This document shows, piece by piece, positions 38,603-46,487 of a DNA stretch of 64,000 nucleotides. This DNA is from Chryseobacterium culicis. GTDB lineage: Bacteria; Bacteroidota; Bacteroidia; Flavobacteriales; Weeksellaceae. Within the stretch, counting starts at the first letter, position 1. Each line of letters begins with the position of its first letter. A model generated the notes under the pieces. It saw only the letters and a list, made by a program, of their open reading frames with translations, did no database searches and was not told the DNA's origin. Position numbers and translations under genes: made by a program. The stretch spans positions 62,001-126,000 of the forward strand of contig NZ_FNWQ01000003.1 in assembly GCF_900108365.1 (NCBI RefSeq), written 5' to 3'.

Positions 38603-38610
38603 TAAATTTG
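38603..38610 (+). promoter_or_regulatory. -7 box for dps
   Basis: TAAATTTG, an exact TAnnTTTG match, gives a predicted leader of nearly 100 nt before dps. No good -33 TTG, which would suit regulated expression. Confidence 0.45.
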
Positions 38611-38712
38611 AGATGTACAAAAATGGTAAACTATCAGTCACATATAAAAACTCCATATATACTCAGTGGATGAAGTGATTGTATCTGACATTAAAAAAAT
38701 AAATATATACAT

Positions 38713-39189
38713 ATGAAAAACGCGAGTATTATCGGCCTTAAAGAAGCCGATTGCAAAAACATTTCAGACAAACTAAACGTATTATTGGCTAACTATTCTG
38801 TATTCTATCAGAACACGAGAGGCTCACACTGGAATATTAAAGGAGATCAGTTCTTCACACTCCATCCAAAGTTTGAGGAATTGTACAACAGCCTTGTATT
38901 AAAGATCGATGAAATTGCAGAAAGAATTCTTACGTTAGGAGCAACTCCTGCGCACAATTATTCAGATTATTTAAAAGTAGCAACAATAAAAGAAAGTAAA
39001 GAAGTTACTGACGGCACCAAAAGTGTAGAGCAGATTCTAAGCGCATTTAAAGTTGTGATTGATCTTCAGAGAGAGCTTTTAGATATTACTGATAAAGCCG
39101 GAGACGAAGGTACCAATTCTCAGATGAGCGACTATATTACCGAACAGGAGAAAGAAGTATGGATGTATAACTCTTATCTTGGAAAGTAA
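38713..39189 (+). CDS. dps: Dps-type DNA-binding ferritin-like protein
   Basis: 158 residues, typical Dps length. The ferroxidase region is present: SHWNIKGDQFFTLHPKFEELY supplies the His/Asp ligands, followed by IDEIAERILTLGATP. Dps dodecamers oxidise and store iron with hydrogen peroxide and protect DNA in stress. Its last 16 bp overlap the convergent membrane-protein gene. A relic of a second dps copy lies at 40832-40890, beyond that neighbour. Confidence 0.95.
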   Translation: MKNASIIGLKEADCKNISDKLNVLLANYSVFYQNTRGSHWNIKGDQFFTLHPKFEELYNSLVLKIDEIAERILTLGATPAHNYSDYLKVATIKESKEVTDGTKSVEQILSAFKVVIDLQRELLDITDKAGDEGTNSQMSDYITEQEKEVWMYNSYLGK

Positions 39190-40712
39190 TTGTATTCAAA
39201 CTCTTTTAAACTTTTTCTTAAATAAGGTATGTTACTTTTTGTTACAGCATAAAAGTTGACATACCTTATATTAGGATTTCTGAAATCATTCATTTTCCAC
39301 CTTCCTACAAAAATCCAATTTTTGGGGACTTGTCCTGCAAACCACTCCGGATATATCGCAGCAATTCGGGCTTTTTTACTGGCACTCAGTTTTCCCATAA
39401 AATACGAAAAATCATCCTGGAGAGGGTTTTGATATTTATATTGTGCAACTTCTGTACTTCCCAATCCATACATATCTAAAACTTCAATATTCGTGAAATA
39501 AGTGATTGCGCCAATATCATTGGCTACAACTGTTTCAGACTGATAATACTTTTTTAAAAACTCCGCGAGCTTATATTGATTGTAATAAAGATTTTTAGAA
39601 TCAGTATATAGAACCGGATGGTACCAATACATTTTAGATAGTCCAAAAACTACCGAATAGCCTACAAATAAAGCAGCAAACAGCTTAGGAATAGAGAAAT
39701 CTGAAGTTTTAACATAAAAATCACAAATTTGGACTACAATAAAAAGATAGGCGATCATCAAATAATTTTCATATCGAAATGTCATTATTCCAAAAATGAG
39801 CTGCCCGTAAGAAGTCAGCAAAATTATAATGGGTAATGCTTCCCTTTCGAGAACACTTTGAAATTTTAAATTTCTGTACCTGTAAAAAACATACATCCCA
39901 TAAAACAGACTGAAAGGAAGCAGATATTTGATATAATCCATACTCAGAAACCTGCTTTTCAGAATTACTATCAAACCTTCTACATCTGAAACATGAAAAT
40001 TACTCTTCACAAGTATTGAATTGGGAAAAAATAAACCTCCCATAAGAAGAGAATATATTCCATAAATAATTATGGGAGAAAATCCAGCAATACCCATCAG
40101 CAAGCCCTGTTTGAATTTCTTCTGAAGCATGAAAACAAAAACAACGGCAGAAATTAAGAATACACTTTCAAATCTTACCGCTCCAAGAAAGAAAACAACT
40201 ATTAATAAATGCGAGAAAGCGTTTAAGCTTCCTATGGCTAATTTATTATAAAAAATAAAAAAAAGTACTATCAGAAACATATGAAGGGTATGCTCCATTC
40301 CTAATATAGAGGAGAGATAGATCATTGCAAGGGGCTGCAGGAGAAGAGCAAAAAAAAGAGCAAACTTTTTTCCATATTGAAGGAAAACAAAATGGGCGGC
40401 ATAAAAGCTTGTTAAAACCCCAAACGTAAAATTAATAAACAAGGGATAATAAGATGAATCCCCCAGCATTTTTATTAAAAGGCTTAAAAAAAAACTATAC
40501 AATATAGATGAAGATGCGGGATCAAATGAATTGGAGTTTACAGAAAATAAAAATTTATCCGCTATATTTTTTGCCACCTCCAGATGAATATACACATCGT
40601 CCACAGGATAAAAGTAACCAACCCCTTTAGGTAAAGAAAGAGTTTCTGAAACTAAGTAAAAAAAATAGCCTGCCAGAAAGATAAAAACACTTATAAATCC
40701 GTATTTTTTCAT
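39174..40712 (-). CDS. polytopic membrane protein, GT-C-like glycosyltransferase (paralogue 2)
   Basis: 512 residues, about eleven transmembrane helices, colinear with the 36924-38519 protein. Shared landmarks are VDDVYIHLEVAKNIA in the first outer loop, MEHTLHMFLIVL in a middle helix, SILVKSNFHVSD, and VVANDIGAITYFTNIEVL near the end. It probably has the same kind of activity as paralogue 1 with altered specificity. It is AT-rich compared with the ribosomal genes. Its start faces the dps relic just as paralogue 1 faces dps, so both come from a duplicated two-gene unit. Confidence 0.7.
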   Translation of the reverse strand: MKKYGFISVFIFLAGYFFYLVSETLSLPKGVGYFYPVDDVYIHLEVAKNIADKFLFSVNSNSFDPASSSILYSFFLSLLIKMLGDSSYYPLFINFTFGVLTSFYAAHFVFLQYGKKFALFFALLLQPLAMIYLSSILGMEHTLHMFLIVLFFIFYNKLAIGSLNAFSHLLIVVFFLGAVRFESVFLISAVVFVFMLQKKFKQGLLMGIAGFSPIIIYGIYSLLMGGLFFPNSILVKSNFHVSDVEGLIVILKSRFLSMDYIKYLLPFSLFYGMYVFYRYRNLKFQSVLEREALPIIILLTSYGQLIFGIMTFRYENYLMIAYLFIVVQICDFYVKTSDFSIPKLFAALFVGYSVVFGLSKMYWYHPVLYTDSKNLYYNQYKLAEFLKKYYQSETVVANDIGAITYFTNIEVLDMYGLGSTEVAQYKYQNPLQDDFSYFMGKLSASKKARIAAIYPEWFAGQVPKNWIFVGRWKMNDFRNPNIRYVNFYAVTKSNIPYLRKSLKEFEYNYFPR

Positions 40713-40831
40713 TGTACTGCCTGTGTAAAAATAGAGAACAAAAGTAGATTATTAAATTTTATCACAAAAAAATCACCATTATATTCCTGCACTCACCATT
40801 AAAACAACACCGCAAGGCCCGCTCTACAGTC

Positions 40832-40890
40832 AGCGATTCTATCACCGAACAGAAGAAAGAAGTTTGAATACATAATTCTTACTTTGGAAA
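40832..40890 (+). pseudogene. dps: relic of the 3' end of a second dps gene
   Basis: This 59-bp stretch aligns without gaps to the last 59 bp of dps before its stop (39127-39185), with 48 identities by hand count. In the dps frame it reads SDSITEQKKEV, then a stop where dps has Trp, then IHNSYFGN; dps has SDYITEQEKEVWMYNSYLGK. The rest of the gene is gone or unrecognisable, and the original stop codon is lost. It lies upstream of paralogue 2 in the same orientation as dps lies to paralogue 1. Confidence 0.85.
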
Positions 40891-40962
40891 TCGCTCCGTC
40901 AAAAACCTGAAAATATTTCAAAAAAATCGTCTTACATTTAGGCGTTTTTATTTTTTTATATT

Positions 40963-40970
40963 TATATTTG
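40963..40970 (+). promoter_or_regulatory. -7 box for pncB
   Basis: TATATTTG, an exact TAnnTTTG match, ending 19 nt before the pncB start. No clear -33 TTG. Confidence 0.5.
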
Positions 40971-40989
40971 CGTTAAAATTACACATATT

Positions 40990-42168
40990 ATGATCGACGT
41001 AAGACTCAACTCTATCCTGGACAATGATTTTTATAAAATAACCATGCAGAATGCTGTGGTAAAACTATTCCCGAGTTCTATTGTAAAATATGAATTCATC
41101 AACAGGGGAAAGCACCATTTTCCGGAAGGATTTGATGTTGCTTTAAGAGAGGCGGTTAATAAAATGGCTGAACTTAAACTTACGAAAGACGAGAAAAAGT
41201 TCATGGCAAGAACATGCCCTTATATTGATCTTCCCTATCTTGATTTTTTAGAAGGCTACCACTACGATCCATCCGAAGTAAAAATACGCCAGGAAGGAGG
41301 AGATCTTTCCGTGATTGTAGAAGGTTTATGGTACAGAACAATTCTTTGGGAAGTTCCGTTGCTGGCATTGATCAGCGAGCTGCATTATGAAATGAACCAC
41401 ATGGAAAGAGACTCCAATGAAGTGGTTATGAGCAAAACGCTGGAAAAGGCAGACTCACTAGGCAGGCTGGGAGTAACGTTTGCAGAATTTGGGACCAGAA
41501 GAAGACATTCCTATAAGGTTCAGAACCTGGTAATGGAAGCTTTAACCCAGAAAAAAGAGTCTACTTTCATCGGAAGTTCAAATGTACATTTTGCGATGAA
41601 GTACGGCGTAAAGCCAATTGGAACCCATGCGCATGAATGGTTTATGTTCCACGCTGCCGAATACGGATTCAAAATGGCCAATGAGCTGGCTCTGGAACAC
41701 TGGGTAGATGTTTACAGAGGGGACCTCGGAGTTGCGCTGTCTGACACTTATACTACAGATGTTTTCTTCCAGCAGTTTGACAAAAAATTTGCCAAGCTTT
41801 TTGATGGTGTCCGCCATGACAGTGGTGATGCTTTAGAATTTGCTGACAAAACCATTGCCCACTATCAAAGAAACGGTATCAATCCTATGTTTAAATATAT
41901 TATATTTTCCGATGCTTTAAATCTTGAAAAAGTAGAGGAAATTACCAATTACTGCAGAGGAAAAATTGGAATCTCATTTGGCATCGGAACCAATCTTACC
42001 AATGATGTAGGGCTGAAGCCAATGAATATCGTCATGAAACTGATTGGTGTACAGGCTCCCAATAAAGAATGGATTCCTACGGTAAAACTTTCTGATGAAC
42101 ATGGTAAATATACGGGAGATCCAAAAATGATTGAACTGGCAAAAGAATTTTTAAGAATTAAAAACTAA
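40990..42168 (+). CDS. pncB: nicotinate phosphoribosyltransferase
   Basis: 392 residues, the usual PncB length. Makes nicotinate mononucleotide from nicotinate and PRPP with ATP hydrolysis, the salvage route to NAD. Landmarks: YKITMQNAV near the N-terminus, AEFGTRRRHSYKVQ, the catalytic-His region GVKPIGTHAHEW, and the phosphate-binding FDGVRHDSGDALEFADK. It precedes a YCII-like gene by 4 bp, so the two are co-transcribed. Confidence 0.95.
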   Translation: MIDVRLNSILDNDFYKITMQNAVVKLFPSSIVKYEFINRGKHHFPEGFDVALREAVNKMAELKLTKDEKKFMARTCPYIDLPYLDFLEGYHYDPSEVKIRQEGGDLSVIVEGLWYRTILWEVPLLALISELHYEMNHMERDSNEVVMSKTLEKADSLGRLGVTFAEFGTRRRHSYKVQNLVMEALTQKKESTFIGSSNVHFAMKYGVKPIGTHAHEWFMFHAAEYGFKMANELALEHWVDVYRGDLGVALSDTYTTDVFFQQFDKKFAKLFDGVRHDSGDALEFADKTIAHYQRNGINPMFKYIIFSDALNLEKVEEITNYCRGKIGISFGIGTNLTNDVGLKPMNIVMKLIGVQAPNKEWIPTVKLSDEHGKYTGDPKMIELAKEFLRIKN

Positions 42169-42172
42169 AAAT

Positions 42173-42640
42173 ATGAATCTGAAAATTTCCCTCACTGTTA
42201 CCATTCTTGCTGCAGGACTTTCATTTGCCCAGCAGAAAAAAGAAAATTCCGTATTTAATCAGGAACTGGCTGCTTCTTTAGGAGCAGACAAATATGGAAT
42301 GAAACCTTATACTATGGTTATGCTGACAACAGGTTCCGTTAAGATGGAAGACAAAACCAAAATGGCAGAACTCATGAAGGGTCATATGGCCAATATCGGG
42401 AAACTGGCGGACGAAGGTAAAATTGTAGTGGCCGGCCCTTTCCTTGAAAAGAATAAGGAAAACTACCGCGGCATGTTTATTTTCAATACAAAATCCAAGG
42501 AGGAAGCAGAGCAGTGGGTAAAAACAGATCCGGCAGTTCAGGCGGGTGTGTTCAGCTACGAGATTTTCTCCTGGTATGGTTCTGCTGCCCTGCCATTGTA
42601 CCTGAAGCATCACGATGAAATTTCGAAAGAAAACCCTTAA
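42173..42640 (+). CDS. exported YCII-related domain protein
   Basis: 155 residues. A Sec signal peptide (about 1-20, MNLKISLTVTILAAGLSFAQ) precedes a YCII-like ferredoxin-fold domain (about 45-130: YTMVMLTTGSVKM, HMANIGKLADEGKIVVAGPF, MFIFNTKSKEEAEQWVKTDPAVQAGVF). These domains often act as small enzymes or stress-linked oligomers; no substrate is evident. It sits in the pncB operon and is followed by a terminator. Confidence 0.8.
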   Translation: MNLKISLTVTILAAGLSFAQQKKENSVFNQELAASLGADKYGMKPYTMVMLTTGSVKMEDKTKMAELMKGHMANIGKLADEGKIVVAGPFLEKNKENYRGMFIFNTKSKEEAEQWVKTDPAVQAGVFSYEIFSWYGSAALPLYLKHHDEISKENP

Positions 42641-42721
42641 CGCTCAACCCTACCTATTCATCGGTAAAATTTGTAGTTTTGAATAAAAATAACAAAACAT
42701 TCAAAATTATCTAAAATAAAA

Positions 42722-42764
42722 TAAAAATCCATAATTGATCTTATTGATAATTGTGGATTTTATT
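42722..42764 (+). terminator. terminator after the pncB operon
   Basis: A 13-bp stem (42725-42737 with 42748-42760, with two G-U pairs) around a 10-nt loop, followed by TTTTATTC. Confidence 0.65.
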
Positions 42765-42769
42765 CAATA

Positions 42770-42801
42770 TTTGGTTTTATCGTCAAATAGTATTATATTC
42801 G
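42770..42801 (+). promoter_or_regulatory. promoter of the T9SS-sorted surface protein
   Basis: TTTG at 42770-42773, 20 nt, then TATATTCG at 42794-42801 (one mismatch to TAnnTTTG). The leader to the ATG at 42823 would be about 17 nt. Confidence 0.5.
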
Positions 42802-42822
42802 GTAAATAAAACTTTTACCAAT

Positions 42823-44418
42823 ATGAAAAAATTACTATTCTTGAGTTTTGCGGCACTCTCTATAATGGGCAGTGCTCAGATTTTAGTCACGGAAAGTTTT
42901 GAAAACGGAACGTATCCAGGTTTTACAATAACCGGCGGATACACCGGAACGCCCACAACATATATTGTTGGAAACTGTGACGGCGCAATATCCATAGGTG
43001 CTGAATCATATGGTTCGAGTACCGCTAACAGGACTATAAACCTGTTATACACCAAGCCGGCAAGTGTAACCGCTAATGGAAAAAAGATTGATATTTCTTT
43101 TTCCTATTCAACACTTGCCTACGATACTTCCACCTTAATCGGAGGAACTATTAATGTTGAATATTCTACCGACGGCGGAACCACCTACACACCAGTCAGT
43201 ACACCCATTACATTAACTGCCACAGCCCAAACGTGCGCTTCCTATACAGGTACAATCCCTGAAACTGCGAATGTAAACGGAAATTTCATACTCCGAATTC
43301 AGACGGTAGGTACTACCGGAACTACATATGACTTTTACAGTTTTATAGATAATGTAAAAATTAAACAGGAAGTTACGGCACTACCTGCATGTACCACTAT
43401 AAGTGCTCCTGTAAGTGGCGCAACCGGCACATCGGTTCGCCAGCAGATTTCCTGGGCAGCAACAGCCGGCGCAGAATCCTATAAAATTAAAGTAGGTACT
43501 ACCTCAGGTGCCTCCAACGTCTATACCGGAACCACATTTAATACATTCTATACTCCAACAGCCTCCAGTGCTTTTCCTCAAAACACAACATTATATACCA
43601 CTGTAACTCCTACCAATGCTTTAGGTGATGCTACAGGCTGTCCTGAAATTTCATTCACAACCGGTGCTAATCCTTTTGCTCCTTATTGTGGTCCTCTTCT
43701 GGCCAAACTTGGTGTATATCCTATATCAAATGTTGTTTTCAGTAATATGACAAACGCTTCCAGCGCTACTGCAAATACTGGTGACGGCCAGGAAAACTTC
43801 ACCAATAAAATAGCCAGTGTTGTAAGAGGTACTTCTTATCCGATATCTATGACAGGTACCTCAGTAGGAACCACTAACCGGTTTGGATTTACTGTATTTG
43901 TAGACTGGAATCAAAACGGAAGTTTTGCCGATGCTGGTGAATCTTACTTTGTCACTTCTGATTTTGCGGGAGGTACCGGTACCCCTTTAACCGTTAATAA
44001 GACTATCGCTGTTCCCGCTACTGCGGCTTTAGGTAATACCCGAATGAGAATCAAATATCATTTTAACAGCTCAACAACATCTGTAAGGACAGAATTATCC
44101 AATCCATGTGCGGATCTTAACCAAGGTCAGGCAGAAGACTACACCATAAGTGTTCAGGATGTACTTTCTACTTCAGATATCAACCTGAGCAAGAAAAAAG
44201 AGATCTCTGCTTATCCTAATCCTTTTAATGATAAATTAACAATTTCCGATATCAAAGGCGTTAAATCTATTATAGTAAGCGATGTTTCGGGCAGAGTAAT
44301 AAAAACCCTTAGCCCAAGCACCGAACTTAATCTTTCTGAGCTGAATTCAGGATTATACCTGATCAACCTCTACATGGAAGATGGAACTGTAAAAGCAATC
44401 AAAGCGATTAAAAAGTAA
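42823..44418 (+). CDS. T9SS-sorted surface protein with GEVED domain
   Basis: 531 residues from ATG 42823, where a signal peptide begins (MKKLLFLSFAALSIMGSAQ); the longer frame has no signal. Residues about 20-185 form a jelly-roll-like domain with many Thr and Gly. A fibronectin-type segment follows (about 190-285). A GEVED domain (about 330-445) has the typical WNQNGSFADAGESYFV and the QGQAEDYTISV end. The C-terminal 75 residues are a type IX sorting domain (ISAYPNPFNDKLTI, ending KAIKAIKK). It is likely a cell-surface adhesin or binding protein; the ligand is unknown. Confidence 0.88.
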   Translation: MKKLLFLSFAALSIMGSAQILVTESFENGTYPGFTITGGYTGTPTTYIVGNCDGAISIGAESYGSSTANRTINLLYTKPASVTANGKKIDISFSYSTLAYDTSTLIGGTINVEYSTDGGTTYTPVSTPITLTATAQTCASYTGTIPETANVNGNFILRIQTVGTTGTTYDFYSFIDNVKIKQEVTALPACTTISAPVSGATGTSVRQQISWAATAGAESYKIKVGTTSGASNVYTGTTFNTFYTPTASSAFPQNTTLYTTVTPTNALGDATGCPEISFTTGANPFAPYCGPLLAKLGVYPISNVVFSNMTNASSATANTGDGQENFTNKIASVVRGTSYPISMTGTSVGTTNRFGFTVFVDWNQNGSFADAGESYFVTSDFAGGTGTPLTVNKTIAVPATAALGNTRMRIKYHFNSSTTSVRTELSNPCADLNQGQAEDYTISVQDVLSTSDINLSKKKEISAYPNPFNDKLTISDIKGVKSIIVSDVSGRVIKTLSPSTELNLSELNSGLYLINLYMEDGTVKAIKAIKK

Positions 44419-44446
44419 CGTTCCGAGAAATTTGTAATAAAAATAC

Positions 44447-44480
44447 AGGGCTATCTCCTCTTTTGGGATAGCCCTTTTTT
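44447..44480 (+). terminator. terminator after the T9SS-sorted protein
   Basis: AGGGCTATC (44447-44455) pairs with GATAGCCCT (44467-44475), loop 11 nt, followed by a T-run. Confidence 0.85.
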
Positions 44481-44559
44481 ACTCTTCTAGACCAAAACAC
44501 TCATTTTATACATAACAAACTATGTATCTTATTATCATTGACAAGCAGCCTGCGCAATA

Positions 44560-44573
44560 CAAGATATATCTTG
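44560..44573. promoter_or_regulatory. 14-bp palindrome CAAGATATATCTTG upstream of the leader-peptide gene
   Basis: A perfect 14-bp palindrome that overlaps the candidate -33 TTG (44571-44573). A second inverted repeat, ATACATA-N6-TATGTAT, lies at 44508-44527. Both are candidate regulator sites for the peptide gene at 44678. Confidence 0.45.
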
Positions 44574-44601
44574 CTCCAATGAATTAATTTAACTACTTTA
44601 G
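44571..44601 (+). promoter_or_regulatory. candidate promoter of the leader-peptide gene
   Basis: TTG at 44571-44573, 20 nt, then TACTTTAG at 44594-44601 (one mismatch to TAnnTTTG). The leader would be about 70 nt. Confidence 0.35.
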
Positions 44602-44677
44602 TGTAACAAAATTCAATTTACATTACTCATTGTAAGTAAGTTAACCCAAATTAATACCATAATTAAAAATTAATCTC

Positions 44678-44914
44678 ATGAAAAAACTGAATTTTACAAA
44701 ACTTTCGAGAACAGAATTGAAAGATGTATTCGGAGGAACACTGTATCCTGCAGAATGCCCCGGAGGATGCCATGGTGAAGGCATGATCAGATGTCCTGAC
44801 GGTACTACCACCATGACTAATTTTATATGCATGGGGGGAACCTGCCAACCGGCAGCCATGTGCAAACCACTGATTCTTGAACCCTTTCCCGATCCGGTTA
44901 TCATTACCCCATAA
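44678..44914 (+). CDS. double-glycine-leader peptide, bacteriocin-like or RiPP precursor
   Basis: 78 residues. The first 20 are MKKLNFTKLSRTELKDVFGG, a leader of the KLxxxELKxxxGG type found on many small Chryseobacterium peptides and resembling class II bacteriocin leaders cut by C39 peptidases. The core (58 residues) has five cysteines, several Gly and many Pro: ECPGGCHGEG, RCPDGTTT, ICMGGTC, AMCKPL, and a tail ending PDPVIITP. No processing protease, modification enzyme or ABC exporter gene is nearby. It is flanked by its own terminator. It could be a bacteriocin, a signal or a surface peptide. Confidence 0.7.
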   Translation: MKKLNFTKLSRTELKDVFGGTLYPAECPGGCHGEGMIRCPDGTTTMTNFICMGGTCQPAAMCKPLILEPFPDPVIITP

Positions 44915-44932
44915 TTCTAATAAACAATACAT

Positions 44933-44960
44933 AAAGTGAGCTTTCCGGCTCACTTTTTCA
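44933..44960 (+). terminator. terminator of the leader-peptide gene
   Basis: AGTGAGC (44935-44941) pairs with GCTCACT (44948-44954), loop 6 nt, followed by TTTTC. Confidence 0.75.
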
Positions 44961-44965
44961 GTATC

Positions 44966-45016
44966 TTTAAATAGACAAACAATCCACCGAATTGGTGGAT
45001 TGTTTGTCTATTTAAA
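44966..45016. repeat. perfect 23-bp inverted repeat with 5-nt loop
   Basis: The arms 44966-44988 and 44994-45016 are perfectly complementary (core AGACAAACAATCCACC). This is longer than any terminator in the window. It lies between the leader-peptide terminator and the 3' end of the decayed minus-strand gene. It may serve as terminator for that gene or be the trace of a small mobile or repeat element. Confidence 0.85.
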
Positions 45017-45058
45017 TTTTATCTATGCTCTTATCAAGACTTCTATTGCTTGTCTTTG

Positions 45059-45574
45059 TTATTTATTTTCTATAAAAATACTTATTTCAAATTGTTCCTT
45101 TACCAGAATACCATACATTTTTGCTGATTTCCAAGTATTAAGTTCTTTTACTTTAAAAACTTCTTCAATAGCTTTTTTGGTATTTTTATCAGTATATTTT
45201 AGAATCTCTATATTTTCTAAATTATCATTAATACCTAAAATTATACGAATCCTATTTTCTCCTTTTCTTACATTTTTTGGGAGTTAAATTTCTCAAATAA
45301 AACAGATCTAAAGTGACTCATGCCATATAGAAATTCTGCATTCAAAATCATTGTACTTAAATCATCTATACATATTGCATTTTCTTGTTTTTCACACTTT
45401 TCTAAAGATCTTTTTGCATTTATAATTATAATTAATTTTGGCAGAATCTATTTTATTGGCAGGGAAAAGTTTGATATTTTCAATTCACGTCGAAAGATAT
45501 GCAGCACATTTTTGTTTCATAGTACAGGCACTAAGAAAATAAAGCATTATAAAAAAAGAGAAAATAAATCTCAT
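45059..45574 (-). pseudogene. decayed lipoprotein gene, multiple frame breaks
   Basis: Read on the minus strand from ATG 45574, the gene begins MRFIFSFFIMLYFLSACTMK, a lipoprotein signal. It meets an in-frame TGA at 45485-45487, a frame change near the A5 run at 45411-45415, and another at the A6 run at 45273-45278, where one extra base would restore the frame. The rebuilt product is about 170 residues. It ends with AIEEVFKVKELNTWKSAKMY, then ILVKEQFEISIFIENK, recalling a TonB C-terminal-like fold. Its ATG overlaps the TAA of the preceding gene (TAATG), so it was translationally coupled. Confidence 0.75.
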
Positions 45575-46071
45575 TATTTTGGAGCCTGAGCTTTATTTGT
45601 TAATCCTCTTACATACCAGAATTCTATTTTTTTGATTATTAAATTTTTATAGAAGTTCTCTGCTGTAGGATTCCAAAACCAATGATATTGATTTAAAATT
45701 GAACTTGCTTGTTGGTAATCAAAAGTTTGTTGATATGTTATTGCTATATGAGGTTGAACATAACCATTTTGATAAATAATTGAAGAGCTTTCTGCATCAT
45801 TAATAAACATAAGTGATAAGAAATTATTATCAAATGGCCCCGGATCATAAGCCTTTATAACAATATTGTTTTGAGCTAATGCTTGGAGGAAAACTGAAAG
45901 CGGTTGATTATAATAATTAGTCTTATTTGGCATAAGATTATTTAAATTAGAAATAGTCTGATTATAAAAGTTGGGATAATCTGCTATGTTTATAGGTTGA
46001 CTTGTCTGTGATTTACATTGTGTAAAAATGATTATAGTAATAAAAAATGTAAATAAAATATTTGTTTTCAT
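45574..46071 (-). CDS. small lipoprotein, unknown function
   Basis: 165 residues. A hydrophobic N-terminus ends IIIFTQC, a plausible lipobox with Cys near residue 19. The mature protein is rich in Asn, Gln, Tyr and Phe with no known domain. The gene is AT-rich. It is the middle gene of a three-gene minus-strand set, 44 bp after the 46116-46487 gene and overlapping the start of the decayed gene. Function unknown; the setting of small lipoproteins would allow an immunity or surface-exclusion role, which is speculative. Confidence 0.7.
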   Translation of the reverse strand: MKTNILFTFFITIIIFTQCKSQTSQPINIADYPNFYNQTISNLNNLMPNKTNYYNQPLSVFLQALAQNNIVIKAYDPGPFDNNFLSLMFINDAESSSIIYQNGYVQPHIAITYQQTFDYQQASSILNQYHWFWNPTAENFYKNLIIKKIEFWYVRGLTNKAQAPK

Positions 46072-46115
46072 AATAGTATTTTTTAGTTAAGGGCAAGGCT
46101 CTACTCTATAGCCTG

Positions 46116-46487
46116 TTATTTTTTTACCACCTGATGCAGGTATTTCATATTGAAAAGATACTGATCTAAAGTATACGTATGATAATTGGGTCCGTTTTCC
46201 ATGAAGACAATATAATCAGTATCTATGGTGAAATTATCATAATCAATAGTTTTCCCTTTAACAAATCGTTTGATTTTCTTTAAATCATTTTCTACTTTTT
46301 GCAGTTCAGACATCAGTTTGGGTTTATGCTTACTTTCAGTCAGCGTAATTATCTTTGAGTAAAGTTTAAATTGATTGCTGTTATCATAAATTTCCTGATG
46401 ATCAAGGAGAAGATCATTTCTACATGACTGTAAAGTAAAACAGAAGAGAGCCAGCAAGAGCTGCATGATAATAAAGTTTTTTTTCAT
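46116..46487 (-). CDS. short lipoprotein, possibly truncated by frameshift
   Basis: 123 residues. The lipoprotein signal ends CFTLQSC. The mature part, with LTESKHKPKLMSELQKVEND then IDTDYIVFMENGPNYHTYT, resembles from memory the N-terminus of longer Chryseobacterium surface proteins, so this gene may be a cut-down member. The frame ends at an A7 run; one extra A would extend it to a stop at 46087, ending ITGYRVEPCP. Whether that is a true frameshift cannot be decided by eye. First gene of a small minus-strand set. Confidence 0.6.
   Translation of the reverse strand: MKKNFIIMQLLLALFCFTLQSCRNDLLLDHQEIYDNSNQFKLYSKIITLTESKHKPKLMSELQKVENDLKKIKRFVKGKTIDYDNFTIDTDYIVFMENGPNYHTYTLDQYLFNMKYLHQVVKK

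Noticed and set aside
45000..45589. Two plus-strand open frames (45000-45287 and 45320-45589)
   Set aside because: They are the antisense of the decayed minus-strand lipoprotein gene, which has a signal sequence, a TAATG junction and protein-like composition; the plus-strand frames have none of these.
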